Below, piece by piece: positions 1 through 8,231 of a DNA stretch of 64,000 nucleotides. Each line of letters starts with the position of its first letter. Position 1 is the first letter of the stretch. The stretch comes from Halorubrum distributum JCM 10118 (GTDB lineage Archaea; Halobacteriota; Halobacteria; Halobacteriales; Haloferacaceae): the NCBI RefSeq assembly GCF_000337335.1, contig NZ_AOJN01000049.1, positions 192,071 through 256,070 on the forward strand. Direction: 5' to 3'. A program made the translations under genes and the position numbers. The notes under the pieces were generated by a model, which was not told where the DNA came from, made no database searches, and worked only from the letters and a program-made list of their open reading frames with translations.

Positions 1-641
1 GGCTCCTCTACACCGGCGTGAAGTGGGGGCTGGAGGACTTCTACGCGCCCCCGTCCGAGTTCGCCGAGCGCTGGCCGTTCAACGGCGTCGAGAAGGTGAA
101 GCTGGGGATGTGGTTCTTCCTGGCCTCGGACGTGATCGTCTTCGGCGCGTTCCTCTCGGCGGCCATCTTCGTCCGCTACAACGCGGGCTGGATGACCTGG
201 TCGCCGCTGACGGAGTCGCTGCCGGGGCTCATCAACACCTTCGTCCTGATCACGTCCTCGTTCACCGTGATCCTCGCGCTGGTCGCGGCCCGCCGGAAGA
301 GCCGGCAGGGCCTCTTGGCGACGCTCGGCGCGACCATCCTGCTCGGGTTCACGTTCATGGCGATCAAGCTGTGGGAGTGGAACCACGAGATCTTCGACCG
401 CGGCGTGACCATCTCCGCGAACGCTCACGGCGACCCGATCCAGGCGTCGATCTACTACGTCACGACCGGGCTCCACGGGATCCACGTGCTGCTCGGCTTA
501 GTGATCGCCATCTTCCTGTTCGTCAGGGCGTACCAGGGTCACTACCTCGACGACGAGCGGCCGATCGAGTACTTCGGCCTCTACTGGCACTTCGTGGACA
601 TCGTCTGGGTGTTCATCTTCCCGCTGTTCTACCTCTTCTGA
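1..641 (+). CDS. coxC: Cytochrome c oxidase subunit III, 5'-truncated by window edge
   Basis: Heme-copper oxidase subunit III, a membrane subunit of the terminal oxidase. The reading frame is open from base 3 with no stop, so the gene begins before the window; the GTG at 18 is probably an internal valine codon. About 212 residues are visible. They contain five hydrophobic segments (counted from the GTG: about 31-51, 70-90, 100-120, 145-170 and 185-207). The C-terminal segment with YWHFVDIVWVFIFP is characteristic of COX3. The TGA is at 639-641. A putative subunit IV gene lies 4 kb away on the other strand, so the oxidase genes seem to be split here. Confidence 0.9.
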   Translation, partial: LLYTGVKWGLEDFYAPPSEFAERWPFNGVEKVKLGMWFFLASDVIVFGAFLSAAIFVRYNAGWMTWSPLTESLPGLINTFVLITSSFTVILALVAARRKSRQGLLATLGATILLGFTFMAIKLWEWNHEIFDRGVTISANAHGDPIQASIYYVTTGLHGIHVLLGLVIAIFLFVRAYQGHYLDDERPIEYFGLYWHFVDIVWVFIFPLFYLF

Positions 642-672
642 GGCGGTCCGCGGTTCGGTTTTCTTTTCGTCC

Positions 673-1182
673 TCACGCGTCGCCCTCACCCACCGGTTCG
701 GCGCACCACTGACAGAAGTCGTACGTCGGATCGGTCTCCTTGCCGCACTCCGGACAGCGCACGGTCCCGTCGGCGTCCGTCACCTCCGCCGACGGCGCGT
801 TCGGTTCCTCTGCCGTCCCCGCGGACCGCGCGTCCGGTTCCGCTGCGGTCCCGTAGTCGACCGGCTCCCTGCGGTCGGTCGCGCGGGTCGTCTCTCGCTC
901 CCGCTCGTACGCCCGGTTGTTCCGGCGGGCCACGACGTACGCGTCGATCACGCTGGCGCCGACGACCGCGGCGGCGGGGGCGACCTCTCGGACCGCCGGC
1001 GGGTCTCCGGCGAACGCGCCAGAGATCGCCGACTCGGGAACGAACACGAACACCGCCGCGGTGACCGCCACGTACCAGCCGAGCGCCCGGGCCCATCTGC
1101 GGAGGTAGGCGTGACCGAGTCCGGAGACGACGAGCGCGAGCAGGGCGGCGAGCCAGGGCCGCCGGCGAGTGTACTCTGACAT
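673..1182 (-). CDS. Small membrane protein with C-terminal zinc ribbon
   Basis: 169 residues, function unknown. Two short hydrophobic helices lie at about 11-28 and 33-50. They are followed by a polar, Glu/Arg-rich linker and a C-terminal zinc ribbon, CPEC then CQWC about eleven residues later. A membrane-anchored zinc ribbon of this shape is common in haloarchaeal hypothetical proteins; the partner of the ribbon is unknown. It is convergent with coxC and only 31 bases separate the two stops. ATG start at 1182. Confidence 0.75.
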   Translation of the reverse strand: MSEYTRRRPWLAALLALVVSGLGHAYLRRWARALGWYVAVTAAVFVFVPESAISGAFAGDPPAVREVAPAAAVVGASVIDAYVVARRNNRAYERERETTRATDRREPVDYGTAAEPDARSAGTAEEPNAPSAEVTDADGTVRCPECGKETDPTYDFCQWCAEPVGEGDA

Positions 1183-1259
1183 GCGCAGCCGTAGGAGCTC
1201 CCGCCCCGAGAAGCTACCTCTCTCGGAGCGTTTATGTGCGGGACGCGCCGAACTCGGGT

Positions 1260-1400
1260 ATGTTCGGCGTTCCGCTCGGCGAGTTCCTCTCCGGGGTCGC
1301 GGTCGCGGTGTTCGGCGTCGGCACCTGGGGGATCGGTCTCGGCGTCGCCTACCTCCTCTATCGTCGGTGGCGCGGCGACGGCCCCCGCGACGACGACTGA
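1260..1400 (+). CDS. 46-residue single-pass membrane protein
   Basis: A short ORF, ATG 1260 to TGA 1400. The peptide begins MFGVPLGEFL, has one hydrophobic Gly/Val-rich helix at about residues 10-34, then a positively charged YRRWR stretch and an acidic tail DDD. The positive-inside rule suggests a cytoplasmic C-terminus. A TATA-like TTTATG at 1231-1236 is centred about 26 bases before the ATG, which fits a leaderless haloarchaeal transcript. No family is recognised. The gene sits alone between a divergent zinc-ribbon gene and the epimerase gene. Confidence 0.55.
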   Translation: MFGVPLGEFLSGVAVAVFGVGTWGIGLGVAYLLYRRWRGDGPRDDD

Positions 1401-1459
1401 ATCGCCCCGTCGCGTTCCGGTTCGGCCACGCTTTTCACCTCGCTCGTCCGATCCCGCGT

Positions 1460-2452
1460 ATGACAGACACGGCGCTCGTCGTGGGCGGGACGCGATTCAT
1501 CGGCCGACACACCGTCGAGGAACTGCTGGCACACGACTACGAGGTCGCGATATTCAACCGGGGGAACCACGAGAACCCCTTCGCGGACGACGACCGAGTG
1601 ACCCACGTCGAGGGGGACCGGAAAGACGAGACCGCGTTACGGGCCGCGAAGCTCTCGGTCGAACCGGACGTGGTGATCGACTGCGTCGCCTACCAGCCCG
1701 CCGACGTGGAGACCGCGACGGAGATCTTCGCCGACGTCGACGGCTACGTGTACATCTCGTCGGGCTCCAGCTACGCCGCCGAGGAGATCCCCAAGCGGGA
1801 GGGCGAGACGCCGCTGGAGCCGTGTACCGACGAACAGGCGGTCGACGACGACCACGAGACGTACGGCAACCGGAAGGCGGAGGGCGACCGCGCGGTGTTC
1901 GCGGCCGCGGAGGCGGGCGTCGCGGCGATGGCCGTCCGCCCGTGTATCGTCTACGGGCCGCACGATTACACGGAGCGGCTCGACTACTGGATCGACCGCG
2001 TGCTCACGCACGACCGCGTGGTCGTTCCGGGCGACGGGCAGAACCTCTGGCACCGAGCGTACGTCGAGGACGTCGCGAGCGCGCTGCGGGTCGTCGCCGA
2101 GCGCGGCGAGCCGGGCACGGCGTACAACGTCGGCGACCGGCGCGCGCTCACGCTGCGGGAGACGCTGGAGACGATCGCCGACGTCGCGGGGGTCGACTGC
2201 GAGTTCGTCACGGCGAGCGACGACGCGCTCGCGGCCGGCGGGCTCGAACCCGACGACTTCACCCTCTACCGCGAGTACCCGCACCTGCTCGACACCTGCG
2301 CGCTCGCCGACCTCGGCTGGGAGTCGACGCCGGTCGACGAGGCGATGGCGCGGACCGTCGAGGAACACCGCGAGTCGGACCGCGACGGGAGCGAGTGGGA
2401 CCCCGGCCGCGAGGCCGAGGAGCGCGTCATCGGCGTGAAGGAGACCCTCTGA
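1460..2452 (+). CDS. NAD-dependent epimerase/dehydratase family protein
   Basis: 330-residue extended short-chain dehydrogenase. The N-terminal Rossmann motif GGTRFIG (residues 8-14) binds NAD(P), and YGNRK in the middle of the protein matches the catalytic Tyr-xxx-Lys pair of sugar-nucleotide epimerases and dehydratases. The C-terminal half has the usual substrate-domain features. The substrate cannot be inferred. The ATG at 1460 is supported by CTTTTCACC at 1431-1439, about 25 bases upstream, acting as TATA/BRE. The reading frame extends upstream without initiation signals, so this start is preferred. Confidence 0.85.
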   Translation: MTDTALVVGGTRFIGRHTVEELLAHDYEVAIFNRGNHENPFADDDRVTHVEGDRKDETALRAAKLSVEPDVVIDCVAYQPADVETATEIFADVDGYVYISSGSSYAAEEIPKREGETPLEPCTDEQAVDDDHETYGNRKAEGDRAVFAAAEAGVAAMAVRPCIVYGPHDYTERLDYWIDRVLTHDRVVVPGDGQNLWHRAYVEDVASALRVVAERGEPGTAYNVGDRRALTLRETLETIADVAGVDCEFVTASDDALAAGGLEPDDFTLYREYPHLLDTCALADLGWESTPVDEAMARTVEEHRESDRDGSEWDPGREAEERVIGVKETL

Positions 2453-2514
2453 GAGCGGAGATCGGGTCGACGATCGCGAGGAGGAGAGCCGCGGCGACGA
2501 CCGGATCGAGAGCG

Positions 2515-3264
2515 TCAGTACGCCGCGTCCCACCGCGCCGGCTTCCGGCGGTTCCCGCAGTCGCGACACTCCATTCGGTCCATCGTGTCGATCGCGATGT
2601 CCGTCCCTTCGCAGTTGCCACAGAGGTAGCCGTACCGGCGCTCGTGGTCCGGGTCGGCGTACGCGACGTAGAACGGGGCCCGCGAGCCGCGGTCGCTCTC
2701 GTCGAACGCGACGTAGACCGTCTCGCCCTCCTCGGTCTGGTAGGTCGCCTCGGAGATGCCCCTGAGCCGGCCGACCTGCTTCCGGAACTCCCGCTCCGCG
2801 AACGTCTGGCCGCCGATGTCGACGTCGCGCTCGCCGGCGAGCTCGTACCCCTCGCGTTCGTAAAACTCCGTGCCCGCCTCGTTGTCGGCGAGGACGCGCG
2901 CCTCGATGCGGTCCACGTCGGCCGAGCGGAGCGCGGACTCGACCCGTTCGAGGAGGGCGGAGCCGATCCCCTCTCCCCTGCGGTCGGGGTGGACGTGGAG
3001 CCAGTCGATCTCACCGACGCGCTCGCGGCGCCCGACGACGTAGCTCTCCGCGAACCCGACGACGACCCCGTCCACGACCGCGACGGGGAACACCGCGTCG
3101 TCGTCCTCGACGTCGTCGCCGAGGTCGCCGGCGTTGTACCACTCTTCGACGGCCTCGTCCAACAGCTCCTCGTCGACCGCGTGTCCGTACGACGCCACGA
3201 GCGACTTGCGGGCGACCGACCGGACCGCGTCGACGTCGGCGGCGGTTGCTTCACGTAGGTCCAT
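2515..3264 (-). CDS. GNAT N-acetyltransferase with C-terminal zinc ribbon
   Basis: 249 residues. Residues 1 to about 150 form a GNAT acetyltransferase: the acetyl-CoA pyrophosphate loop is seen as RRGEGIGSAL, preceded by the beta-strand IDWLHVHPD and followed by NEAGTEFYEREGYE. The C-terminal part, from about 165, is unlike standard GNATs and ends in a zinc ribbon with CGNC and CRDC separated by about 17 residues. The ribbon may bind a protein or nucleic-acid substrate. ATG at 3264; an A/T-rich stretch (TTTTTTGTAG on the minus strand, near 3285) is a plausible promoter. Confidence 0.8.
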   Translation of the reverse strand: MDLREATAADVDAVRSVARKSLVASYGHAVDEELLDEAVEEWYNAGDLGDDVEDDDAVFPVAVVDGVVVGFAESYVVGRRERVGEIDWLHVHPDRRGEGIGSALLERVESALRSADVDRIEARVLADNEAGTEFYEREGYELAGERDVDIGGQTFAEREFRKQVGRLRGISEATYQTEEGETVYVAFDESDRGSRAPFYVAYADPDHERRYGYLCGNCEGTDIAIDTMDRMECRDCGNRRKPARWDAAY

Positions 3265-3442
3265 GCGGGTAGATACCACTCCGGCTACAAAAAACTCGGT
3301 CGGGATTTCCGTCGCGCGCGGTCGGTGTCGCCCCCTCGGCGCGGACCGGCGCCCCTCAGAGAACGAACGGGCCCTGCTGACGGATCTGTTCCCCGTGCGG
3401 CCGTCCCGAGACCGCCACCGCGCGGAGCGACTCGTCGGTGGC

Positions 3443-3721
3443 GACGTCGACGAGGCGGTCGAGATCGCCAACGACACCGAGTACGGGCTCTCGGGCGCGG
3501 TCCACTCCGGCGACCTCGGCACGGCGAAGGCGATCGCGGACCGCATGGAGACCGGTAACGTCCACATCAACGACCAGCCGATCAACGACGAGGCGCACGT
3601 CCCGTTCAGCGGGGTCGGCGCGTCCGGCGTCGGCCACTACAACAGCGACGCGTTCCTCTCGGAGATCACCGAGACCAAGTGGATCTCGATCCAGCACGAG
3701 CCGCGCGAGTACCCGTTCTGA
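3443..3721 (+). pseudogene. C-terminal remnant of an aldehyde dehydrogenase
   Basis: About 92 residues match the extreme C-terminus of NAD(P)-dependent aldehyde dehydrogenases: VDEAVEIANDTEYGLSGAV, then GNVHIND, VPFSGVGASGVG and the tail ending REPREYPF. Intact family members have about 480-500 residues with the catalytic Cys and Glu well upstream of this piece. Those regions are absent. The preceding 170 bases show no recognisable ALDH sequence in any frame, and no credible start is present. It is a decayed fragment, left by deletion or rearrangement. The intact ALDH at 16.5 kb is a different subfamily (P5C dehydrogenase). Confidence 0.8.
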
Positions 3722-3777
3722 GCGGGTCTCCCCCGCTGCGCGGCTGCTGACCGAGACGCCTCGGCCGGCTCGTCGCC

Positions 3778-4437
3778 TCAGACGCTCCACTCCTCCTCGG
3801 TGTAACACATCTCCCAGAACGCGTGTTCGAGGCGCGCGCTCCGCAGGAACGCCTCCCGCATCGCGTCCCGCTCGCCCGGGTACGCCTCGCCGTATCGGTC
3901 CACGAGCCCGCGCATCCATCCGACCGTCTCGCGGAACTCGTCGCTCGTGTACTTCGCGATGAACGGGGTGTACCGATGCGCCTCGGTCGCGAGCGCCGCC
4001 ATGTGGTCGGCGACGTCGAGGTACCCCTGTCCGCACGGGTAGACGGCGGCGGCGACCTCCGCGATCGACCCCTCGTGGGCCGTCCGGACGAGGAAGTCGG
4101 TGTAGGCGGCACAGGTCGGCGCCTTCTCGACGGCCTCCAGGTCAGCCGGCGAGAGCCCGTAGTCGGCGGCGAACGAACGGTGGAGTTCCATCTCGTCTGC
4201 GAGCGTGGCGTGAGCGGTTCCGATGAGTCGCCGCGTCGTCTCCTCGTCGTCGGCCTTCGTCCCCGCGAGCGCGAAGACGCGCGCGTAGTCGAGCAGGTAC
4301 CGGTAGTCCTGTTTCACCCAGTGGCGGAACGCCGCCTCGTCGAGGCTGCCGTCCGCGAGTTCGACGACGAACGGGTGCTCCTTCTGCGCGTCCCAGATGT
4401 CCGATCCCGCGTCGAGGAGTCGGTCGCTGAACGCCAT
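3778..4437 (-). CDS. tenA: TenA family protein (aminopyrimidine aminohydrolase-like)
   Basis: 219 residues, the usual TenA length. TenA enzymes salvage thiamine by hydrolysing aminopyrimidine breakdown products. Family landmarks visible are the N-terminal HPFVVEL, QDYRYLLDY, a Cys within YPCGQGY and the C-terminal acidic motif FWEMCY. ATG 4437 is preferred to an upstream in-frame start at 4485 because a strong TATA-like TTATAA on the minus strand, about 4468-4474, lies roughly 30 bases upstream. No TPP riboswitch-like sequence is evident. Stand-alone gene with a 187-base gap to the subunit IV gene behind it. Confidence 0.85.
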   Translation of the reverse strand: MAFSDRLLDAGSDIWDAQKEHPFVVELADGSLDEAAFRHWVKQDYRYLLDYARVFALAGTKADDEETTRRLIGTAHATLADEMELHRSFAADYGLSPADLEAVEKAPTCAAYTDFLVRTAHEGSIAEVAAAVYPCGQGYLDVADHMAALATEAHRYTPFIAKYTSDEFRETVGWMRGLVDRYGEAYPGERDAMREAFLRSARLEHAFWEMCYTEEEWSV

Positions 4438-4626
4438 CTCGTTGGCCCCTCGTTCTTGCGACGTGTTATAACTAACTAATATCACTAAGTAATAGCCAGT
4501 GTAGTGATCGCTGTCGACGAGCGTATCGGCGGCGAACGGAACGAGACGTGGTCTCCCGGAGTTCGGGAAGTGGAACGCTTCGAGGAAGGAAGTCGGCAGC
4601 GGGGTCGGCCGTAGGAACGAGCGTCG

Positions 4627-4902
4627 TTACGAGATGGAGTACGTTGCGGCCGCCATCAGCAGCATGGTGAGCGCGAGCGCGAGTCCCATCAGGTAGGTGA
4701 GCGAGCGGTTCTCCCAGCGGAGGTGCTGGAAGTACGCGACGATGAGCAGCGTCTTGACCGTCGCGATCACCAGCGTCCCGACGATCGCCTGTGTGTACGT
4801 GAACTCGATGAACGACGTCTCGAAGAGCGCGAAGTTCATCGTCGCCGCGACGAGGAGGGCGACGTATATCGCCGAATACAGTTTCACGGAGTCGTGCGCC
4901 AT
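4627..4902 (-). CDS. Cytochrome c oxidase subunit IV (prokaryotic type)
   Basis: 91 residues and almost entirely membrane: three hydrophobic helices at about 9-27, 35-57 and 66-90. The loop YFQHLRWENRSL between helices two and three resembles the conserved motif of small oxidase subunit IV proteins (caa3/CtaF-like). It probably assembles with the COX3-containing oxidase whose gene enters the window at base 1. ATG 4902 is chosen over an in-frame ATG at 4914, as MAHDSVKLY resembles family N-termini. Gene length matches the family. Confidence 0.75.
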   Translation of the reverse strand: MAHDSVKLYSAIYVALLVAATMNFALFETSFIEFTYTQAIVGTLVIATVKTLLIVAYFQHLRWENRSLTYLMGLALALTMLLMAAATYSIS

Positions 4903-5082
4903 CTTACACTCCACTTCGTCCGTGCGCTTAAAGAATTAACCATCCGGGGGTGCCCGGTGTCGACGCCGATCGGGCCCGATGCCGGCGTCGAGCGGGGTCA
5001 CGCCGACGTGTCGGATCCCGAAACGCCTATCCGCGCGACGGCCGGACCCCCGGCCGGTCGCAGTCCGCGATCGGGACCCCAC

Positions 5083-5601
5083 GTGACTCCGCTCGAACCG
5101 ACGGACGACCTGCTCGAATCGCTGTACGTCGTCAACAAGGTGGCGAAGCAGTTCGCCGACGAGGCCACCGCGGCCTACGAGCGCGGCGATGTCACCGAGA
5201 GCAACGTCCGATCGGCGCGGAAGGACGCTCTCTACCGTCTCAAGACCGCGGTCCTCTCCCGTATCGTCGCGTACGACGCCGACCGGGTCACTGGCGAGTA
5301 CCACGCCATCAACGGCGACGTGTGGCTGTTCCTCACCATCGGCGACTGGCACTTCCACCAGCCGCCGCACGCGATCGGCGGCGAGCTCACCGACGCGATC
5401 GCGATCGCGAACTCCCGGGCGAACCCGATCGACGCCCCCTACGAACGCGACTCCGCCGTGAAACGCTCGGACCGGACGCTCGAAGCGGCCCTGTCGCACC
5501 TCGCCGAGGTCGGCGCCAACGCCAACGACCACCTCGCTCGACCGACGGTCACCAGCGAGCACGACCGGATCGTCGACGTCCGCTGGTCGTTCCTCTCCTG
5601 A
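5083..5601 (+). CDS. Haloarchaeal hypothetical protein
   Basis: 172 residues from the GTG at 5083; the frame is open further upstream, with another GTG at 5008, so the start is uncertain. I do not recognise the family. The protein is soluble and predicted mostly helical at the start (LLESLYVVNKVAKQ), with a central hydrophobic strand and a distinctive WLFLTIGDWHFHQPPH segment rich in aromatic residues and histidine. It lies between the divergent oxidase subunit IV gene and the convergent halocyanin gene. The GTG start is favoured because MTPLEPTDDLLES is a natural-looking N-terminus. Confidence 0.6.
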   Translation: MTPLEPTDDLLESLYVVNKVAKQFADEATAAYERGDVTESNVRSARKDALYRLKTAVLSRIVAYDADRVTGEYHAINGDVWLFLTIGDWHFHQPPHAIGGELTDAIAIANSRANPIDAPYERDSAVKRSDRTLEAALSHLAEVGANANDHLARPTVTSEHDRIVDVRWSFLS

Positions 5602-5661
5602 ACTCCGTCTCGTCGCCACAAAAAGCGATTTCGCGTCCGAACGGCCCGCCGAGAACCCCGC

Positions 5662-6186
5662 TTAGGCTTCGACGACTTCGATCGCGCCGAGCATCCCGTT
5701 CGCCTGGTGGGGCGTACACTGGTACAGCTGGATCCCGGTGTTGTCGAACGACTGCTCGAAGGTGTGGCCCTCCTCGGAGACGGAGTCACCGCTGTCGAAG
5801 TCGGACTCGGAGCCCTCGACGGAGGCCACGTTGTGCGCGCCGCCGTTCCCGGTCCACTCCCAGACGACGGTCGTGCTGGAGTCGATGCGGATCGCCGCGG
5901 GCGAGAAGGCGAACCCGACATCGCCGGCGCCGACCTCAACGGTCACCTCGTCCTGTCCGGTGAAATCCATGATCGTGCCCTCGTACATCCGGGCGTCCGA
6001 GAGGTACTCGTCGATCTCGTCCGGCACGTCCTCGGCTGCGTTGCCGCCGCCGGAGCCGTCGGAGCCGTCGGAGCCGTCGCCGCCGTCACCGCCGTCGCCG
6101 CCGCCGGAACAGCCGGCGAGCGTTCCGATGGTCAGCGCGGCGCCGGTTCCGGCGAGATACCGCCGTCTGGACAGGTTATCAGACAT
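5662..6186 (-). CDS. Halocyanin-like blue copper lipoprotein
   Basis: 174 residues. The N-terminus has a Tat motif SRRRYLAGTG followed by a lipobox ending LAGC, so it is exported folded and lipid-anchored outside the membrane. A Gly/Asp/Ser-rich linker follows. The cupredoxin domain has the type-1 copper ligands His118 (GGAHN), Cys157 and His160 (YQCTPH) and Met165 (NGM). Halocyanins carry electrons in haloarchaeal respiration, so a role with the nearby oxidase is plausible. ATG 6186; an upstream GTG at 6189 is an alternative. Confidence 0.9.
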   Translation of the reverse strand: MSDNLSRRRYLAGTGAALTIGTLAGCSGGGDGGDGGDGSDGSDGSGGGNAAEDVPDEIDEYLSDARMYEGTIMDFTGQDEVTVEVGAGDVGFAFSPAAIRIDSSTTVVWEWTGNGGAHNVASVEGSESDFDSGDSVSEEGHTFEQSFDNTGIQLYQCTPHQANGMLGAIEVVEA

Positions 6187-6332
6187 CACTTTCCGTAGGG
6201 GTTCAAGCCTTACAAACCCCGCGGTGTCTCTTGATTTGTGGGGACGTACGACGGTGTATCACGCCCCCAGACGCCCGACCGGACCGAGTCACGAAGCCCG
6301 GGTTTATCGCGCTCCGACGCTTCCCGAGAGAC

Positions 6333-6923
6333 ATGCGCGAAGACGCGCTGGCGACCCGGCTCGTCGAGCACTTCGAAGCGACGGTCGACGATCCGGCGAT
6401 CCGGCTCGAAGAGCCGTACGACGCCGACGGCCGCGAGGGGGTCGTCGACCTGTTCGTCCGGACGCGGACGCCCGAGCCGGTCGACCGCGTGATCGAACTC
6501 AAGGCCGACGCCGCGGTCCGCCGCGCCACCGGCGCGAACGAGGTCCTCAGGCAGTACCGTCGGATGGAGCGGTACTTCCACGCCGACGAGCGCCACGCGC
6601 TCCGTCCCAAGCTGGGCCGGGACGAGCCGGGCGCCCGCTACCTGCTGTGTTTCGCGCCGACGCCGACCTGCGTCCACCACGTCGCGACGAACCGCACGCT
6701 GTACGGCTCCGTCGACCCGGAGGCGCATGCCGGCGACGTCCCCGCCGTCCGCACCGTCGCGTTCCTCACGGGGCTCGACGGCGACCCCGCCGACCTCGGA
6801 CTGGTCTCCGTCAACGGCGAGGTCCAGTTCGGATCCGAGCCGTTCAAGCGGGCCGTGCCCGACGACTCGCGGCTCGCCGAGAGCTTACGCGGCGTCGACG
6901 ACGGCCTGATCGAGTTCCCCTGA
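6333..6923 (+). CDS. Hypothetical protein with possible PD-(D/E)XK nuclease-like core
   Basis: 196 residues. The segment VVDLFVR, about 17 residues, then VIELKAD resembles the D...ExK signature of the PD-(D/E)XK nuclease fold, and YDADGREG precedes it. This is a motif-level inference; the rest of the protein is not recognised. ATG 6333 is supported by GGTTTATCGC at 6301-6310, about 28 bases upstream. The longer open frame before it has no initiation signal. It is convergent with the acyl-CoA dehydrogenase gene. Confidence 0.65.
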   Translation: MREDALATRLVEHFEATVDDPAIRLEEPYDADGREGVVDLFVRTRTPEPVDRVIELKADAAVRRATGANEVLRQYRRMERYFHADERHALRPKLGRDEPGARYLLCFAPTPTCVHHVATNRTLYGSVDPEAHAGDVPAVRTVAFLTGLDGDPADLGLVSVNGEVQFGSEPFKRAVPDDSRLAESLRGVDDGLIEFP

Positions 6924-6968
6924 GGCGGCTCGGGAATGTCTGACCGTCCGATCGCGGGAGATGGCCCT

Positions 6969-8117
6969 TCAGAGGCCGATTTCGCGCCCGATGACGACGT
7001 GTTGGATCTCGCTGGTCCCCTCGCCGATCTCCATCAGCTTCGCGTCGCGGTAGAAGCGCTGCGGCGCGAAATCGGTGGTGTAGCCGTAGCCGCCGAGCGT
7101 CTGGACCGCCTCCTCGGCCACCTCGCGGGCGGCCTCGCTGGCGTCGAGCTTCGCAAGCGCGGACTCGCGGGTGACCGACTCGCCGGCGTCGTACTTCGAC
7201 GCGGCCCGGTGGGTCAGCAGGCGGGCGCGCTCGATCTGGCGGTGCATGTGGACCACCTTGTCGCGGACGGCGTCGAACTTCGATATCGGCTTTCCGAACT
7301 GCTCGCGCTCGCCCGAGTACTCCTTGGCGGCCTCGTAGGCGCCCTGCGCGAGGCCCACGGAGAGCGCGGCGATGGAGATCCGCCCGCCGTCGAGCGTCTT
7401 CATCGTCTGTGTCCACCCCTCGCCCTCCTCGCCGAGGAGCCGGTCCTCCGGGATCCGCACGTCGTCGAAGGTTATCTCGCAGGTGGGCGAGCTGTTGAGC
7501 CCCATCTTCTCCCAGACCGTCGTCACCTCGAACCCGTCGTCGTTCGCCGGGTCGACGATGAACGTCGAGATGCCGTCGTACCCCGCGTCCGGGTCGGTCA
7601 CCGCCTTCACGAGGATCGAGTTGGCGACGTTCGCGTTCGTGATGAACTGCTTGGTGCCGTTCAGGACGTACTCGCCCGCGTCGGCGTCGAACTCGGCGGT
7701 CGTGTCCATGTCGGAGGCGTCCGAGCCGCTGCCCGGCTCCGTGAGCGCCCACGCGCCGATCCCCTCGCCCTCCGCGAGCGGGCGGAGCCACCGCTCCTTC
7801 TGTTCGTCGGTGCCGAACAGGTCGATCGGCTTCGCGCCCAGCGAGGTGTGCGCGGCGTACGAGAGCCCGATCCCGCCGGAGACGCGGCCGAGTTCCTCCG
7901 TGACCAGGGCGTACATCAGCTGGTCGCCGCCGAGGCCGCCGTACTCCTCGGCGACCGGGACGCCCATCATGTCGAGCTCCGCGAGGGAGTCGAACACCTC
8001 CTCGGGGAACCGGTGTTCGTCCTCGATCTCCTGGGCGATGGGTGCGATCTCCGCCTCGCAGAACTCCCGGACGGTGTCGCGTATCATCCGGTGTTCCGCG
8101 GGTACCTCGAAGTCCAT
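6969..8117 (-). CDS. Acyl-CoA dehydrogenase
   Basis: 382 residues, the normal length for this FAD flavoprotein, which introduces the alpha-beta double bond in acyl-CoA during beta-oxidation or branched-chain amino-acid breakdown. Landmarks are the N-terminal MDFEVPAEHR, WALTEPGSGSD, the FAD-binding region GGYGY near residue 345, and the C-terminal IGEGTSEIQ that contains the catalytic Glu region of the family. ATG 8117; GTTTATGC on the minus strand at about 8147 is a TATA-like box 30 bases upstream. It is divergent from the kinase gene, and no electron-transfer flavoprotein genes are adjacent. Confidence 0.92.
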   Translation of the reverse strand: MDFEVPAEHRMIRDTVREFCEAEIAPIAQEIEDEHRFPEEVFDSLAELDMMGVPVAEEYGGLGGDQLMYALVTEELGRVSGGIGLSYAAHTSLGAKPIDLFGTDEQKERWLRPLAEGEGIGAWALTEPGSGSDASDMDTTAEFDADAGEYVLNGTKQFITNANVANSILVKAVTDPDAGYDGISTFIVDPANDDGFEVTTVWEKMGLNSSPTCEITFDDVRIPEDRLLGEEGEGWTQTMKTLDGGRISIAALSVGLAQGAYEAAKEYSGEREQFGKPISKFDAVRDKVVHMHRQIERARLLTHRAASKYDAGESVTRESALAKLDASEAAREVAEEAVQTLGGYGYTTDFAPQRFYRDAKLMEIGEGTSEIQHVVIGREIGL

Positions 8118-8231
8118 GGGCAAGAATTGCGACCCGCGGGCATAAACGATGCGAACGACCGTGACAGACCGTCCCGGGGTGGGACCGTCCGCGAGCCGAC
8201 GACTTATGAGGCGCCGCCGCGTTCCGCCGAT

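Noticed and set aside
18..20. GTG at 18 as the start of the oxidase subunit III gene
   Set aside because: The frame is open to the window edge with LLYTG before it, so the gene very likely starts upstream.
4438..4626. TPP riboswitch near tenA
   Set aside because: No conserved riboswitch core could be seen; the TATA box is too close to the ATG for a leader of that size.
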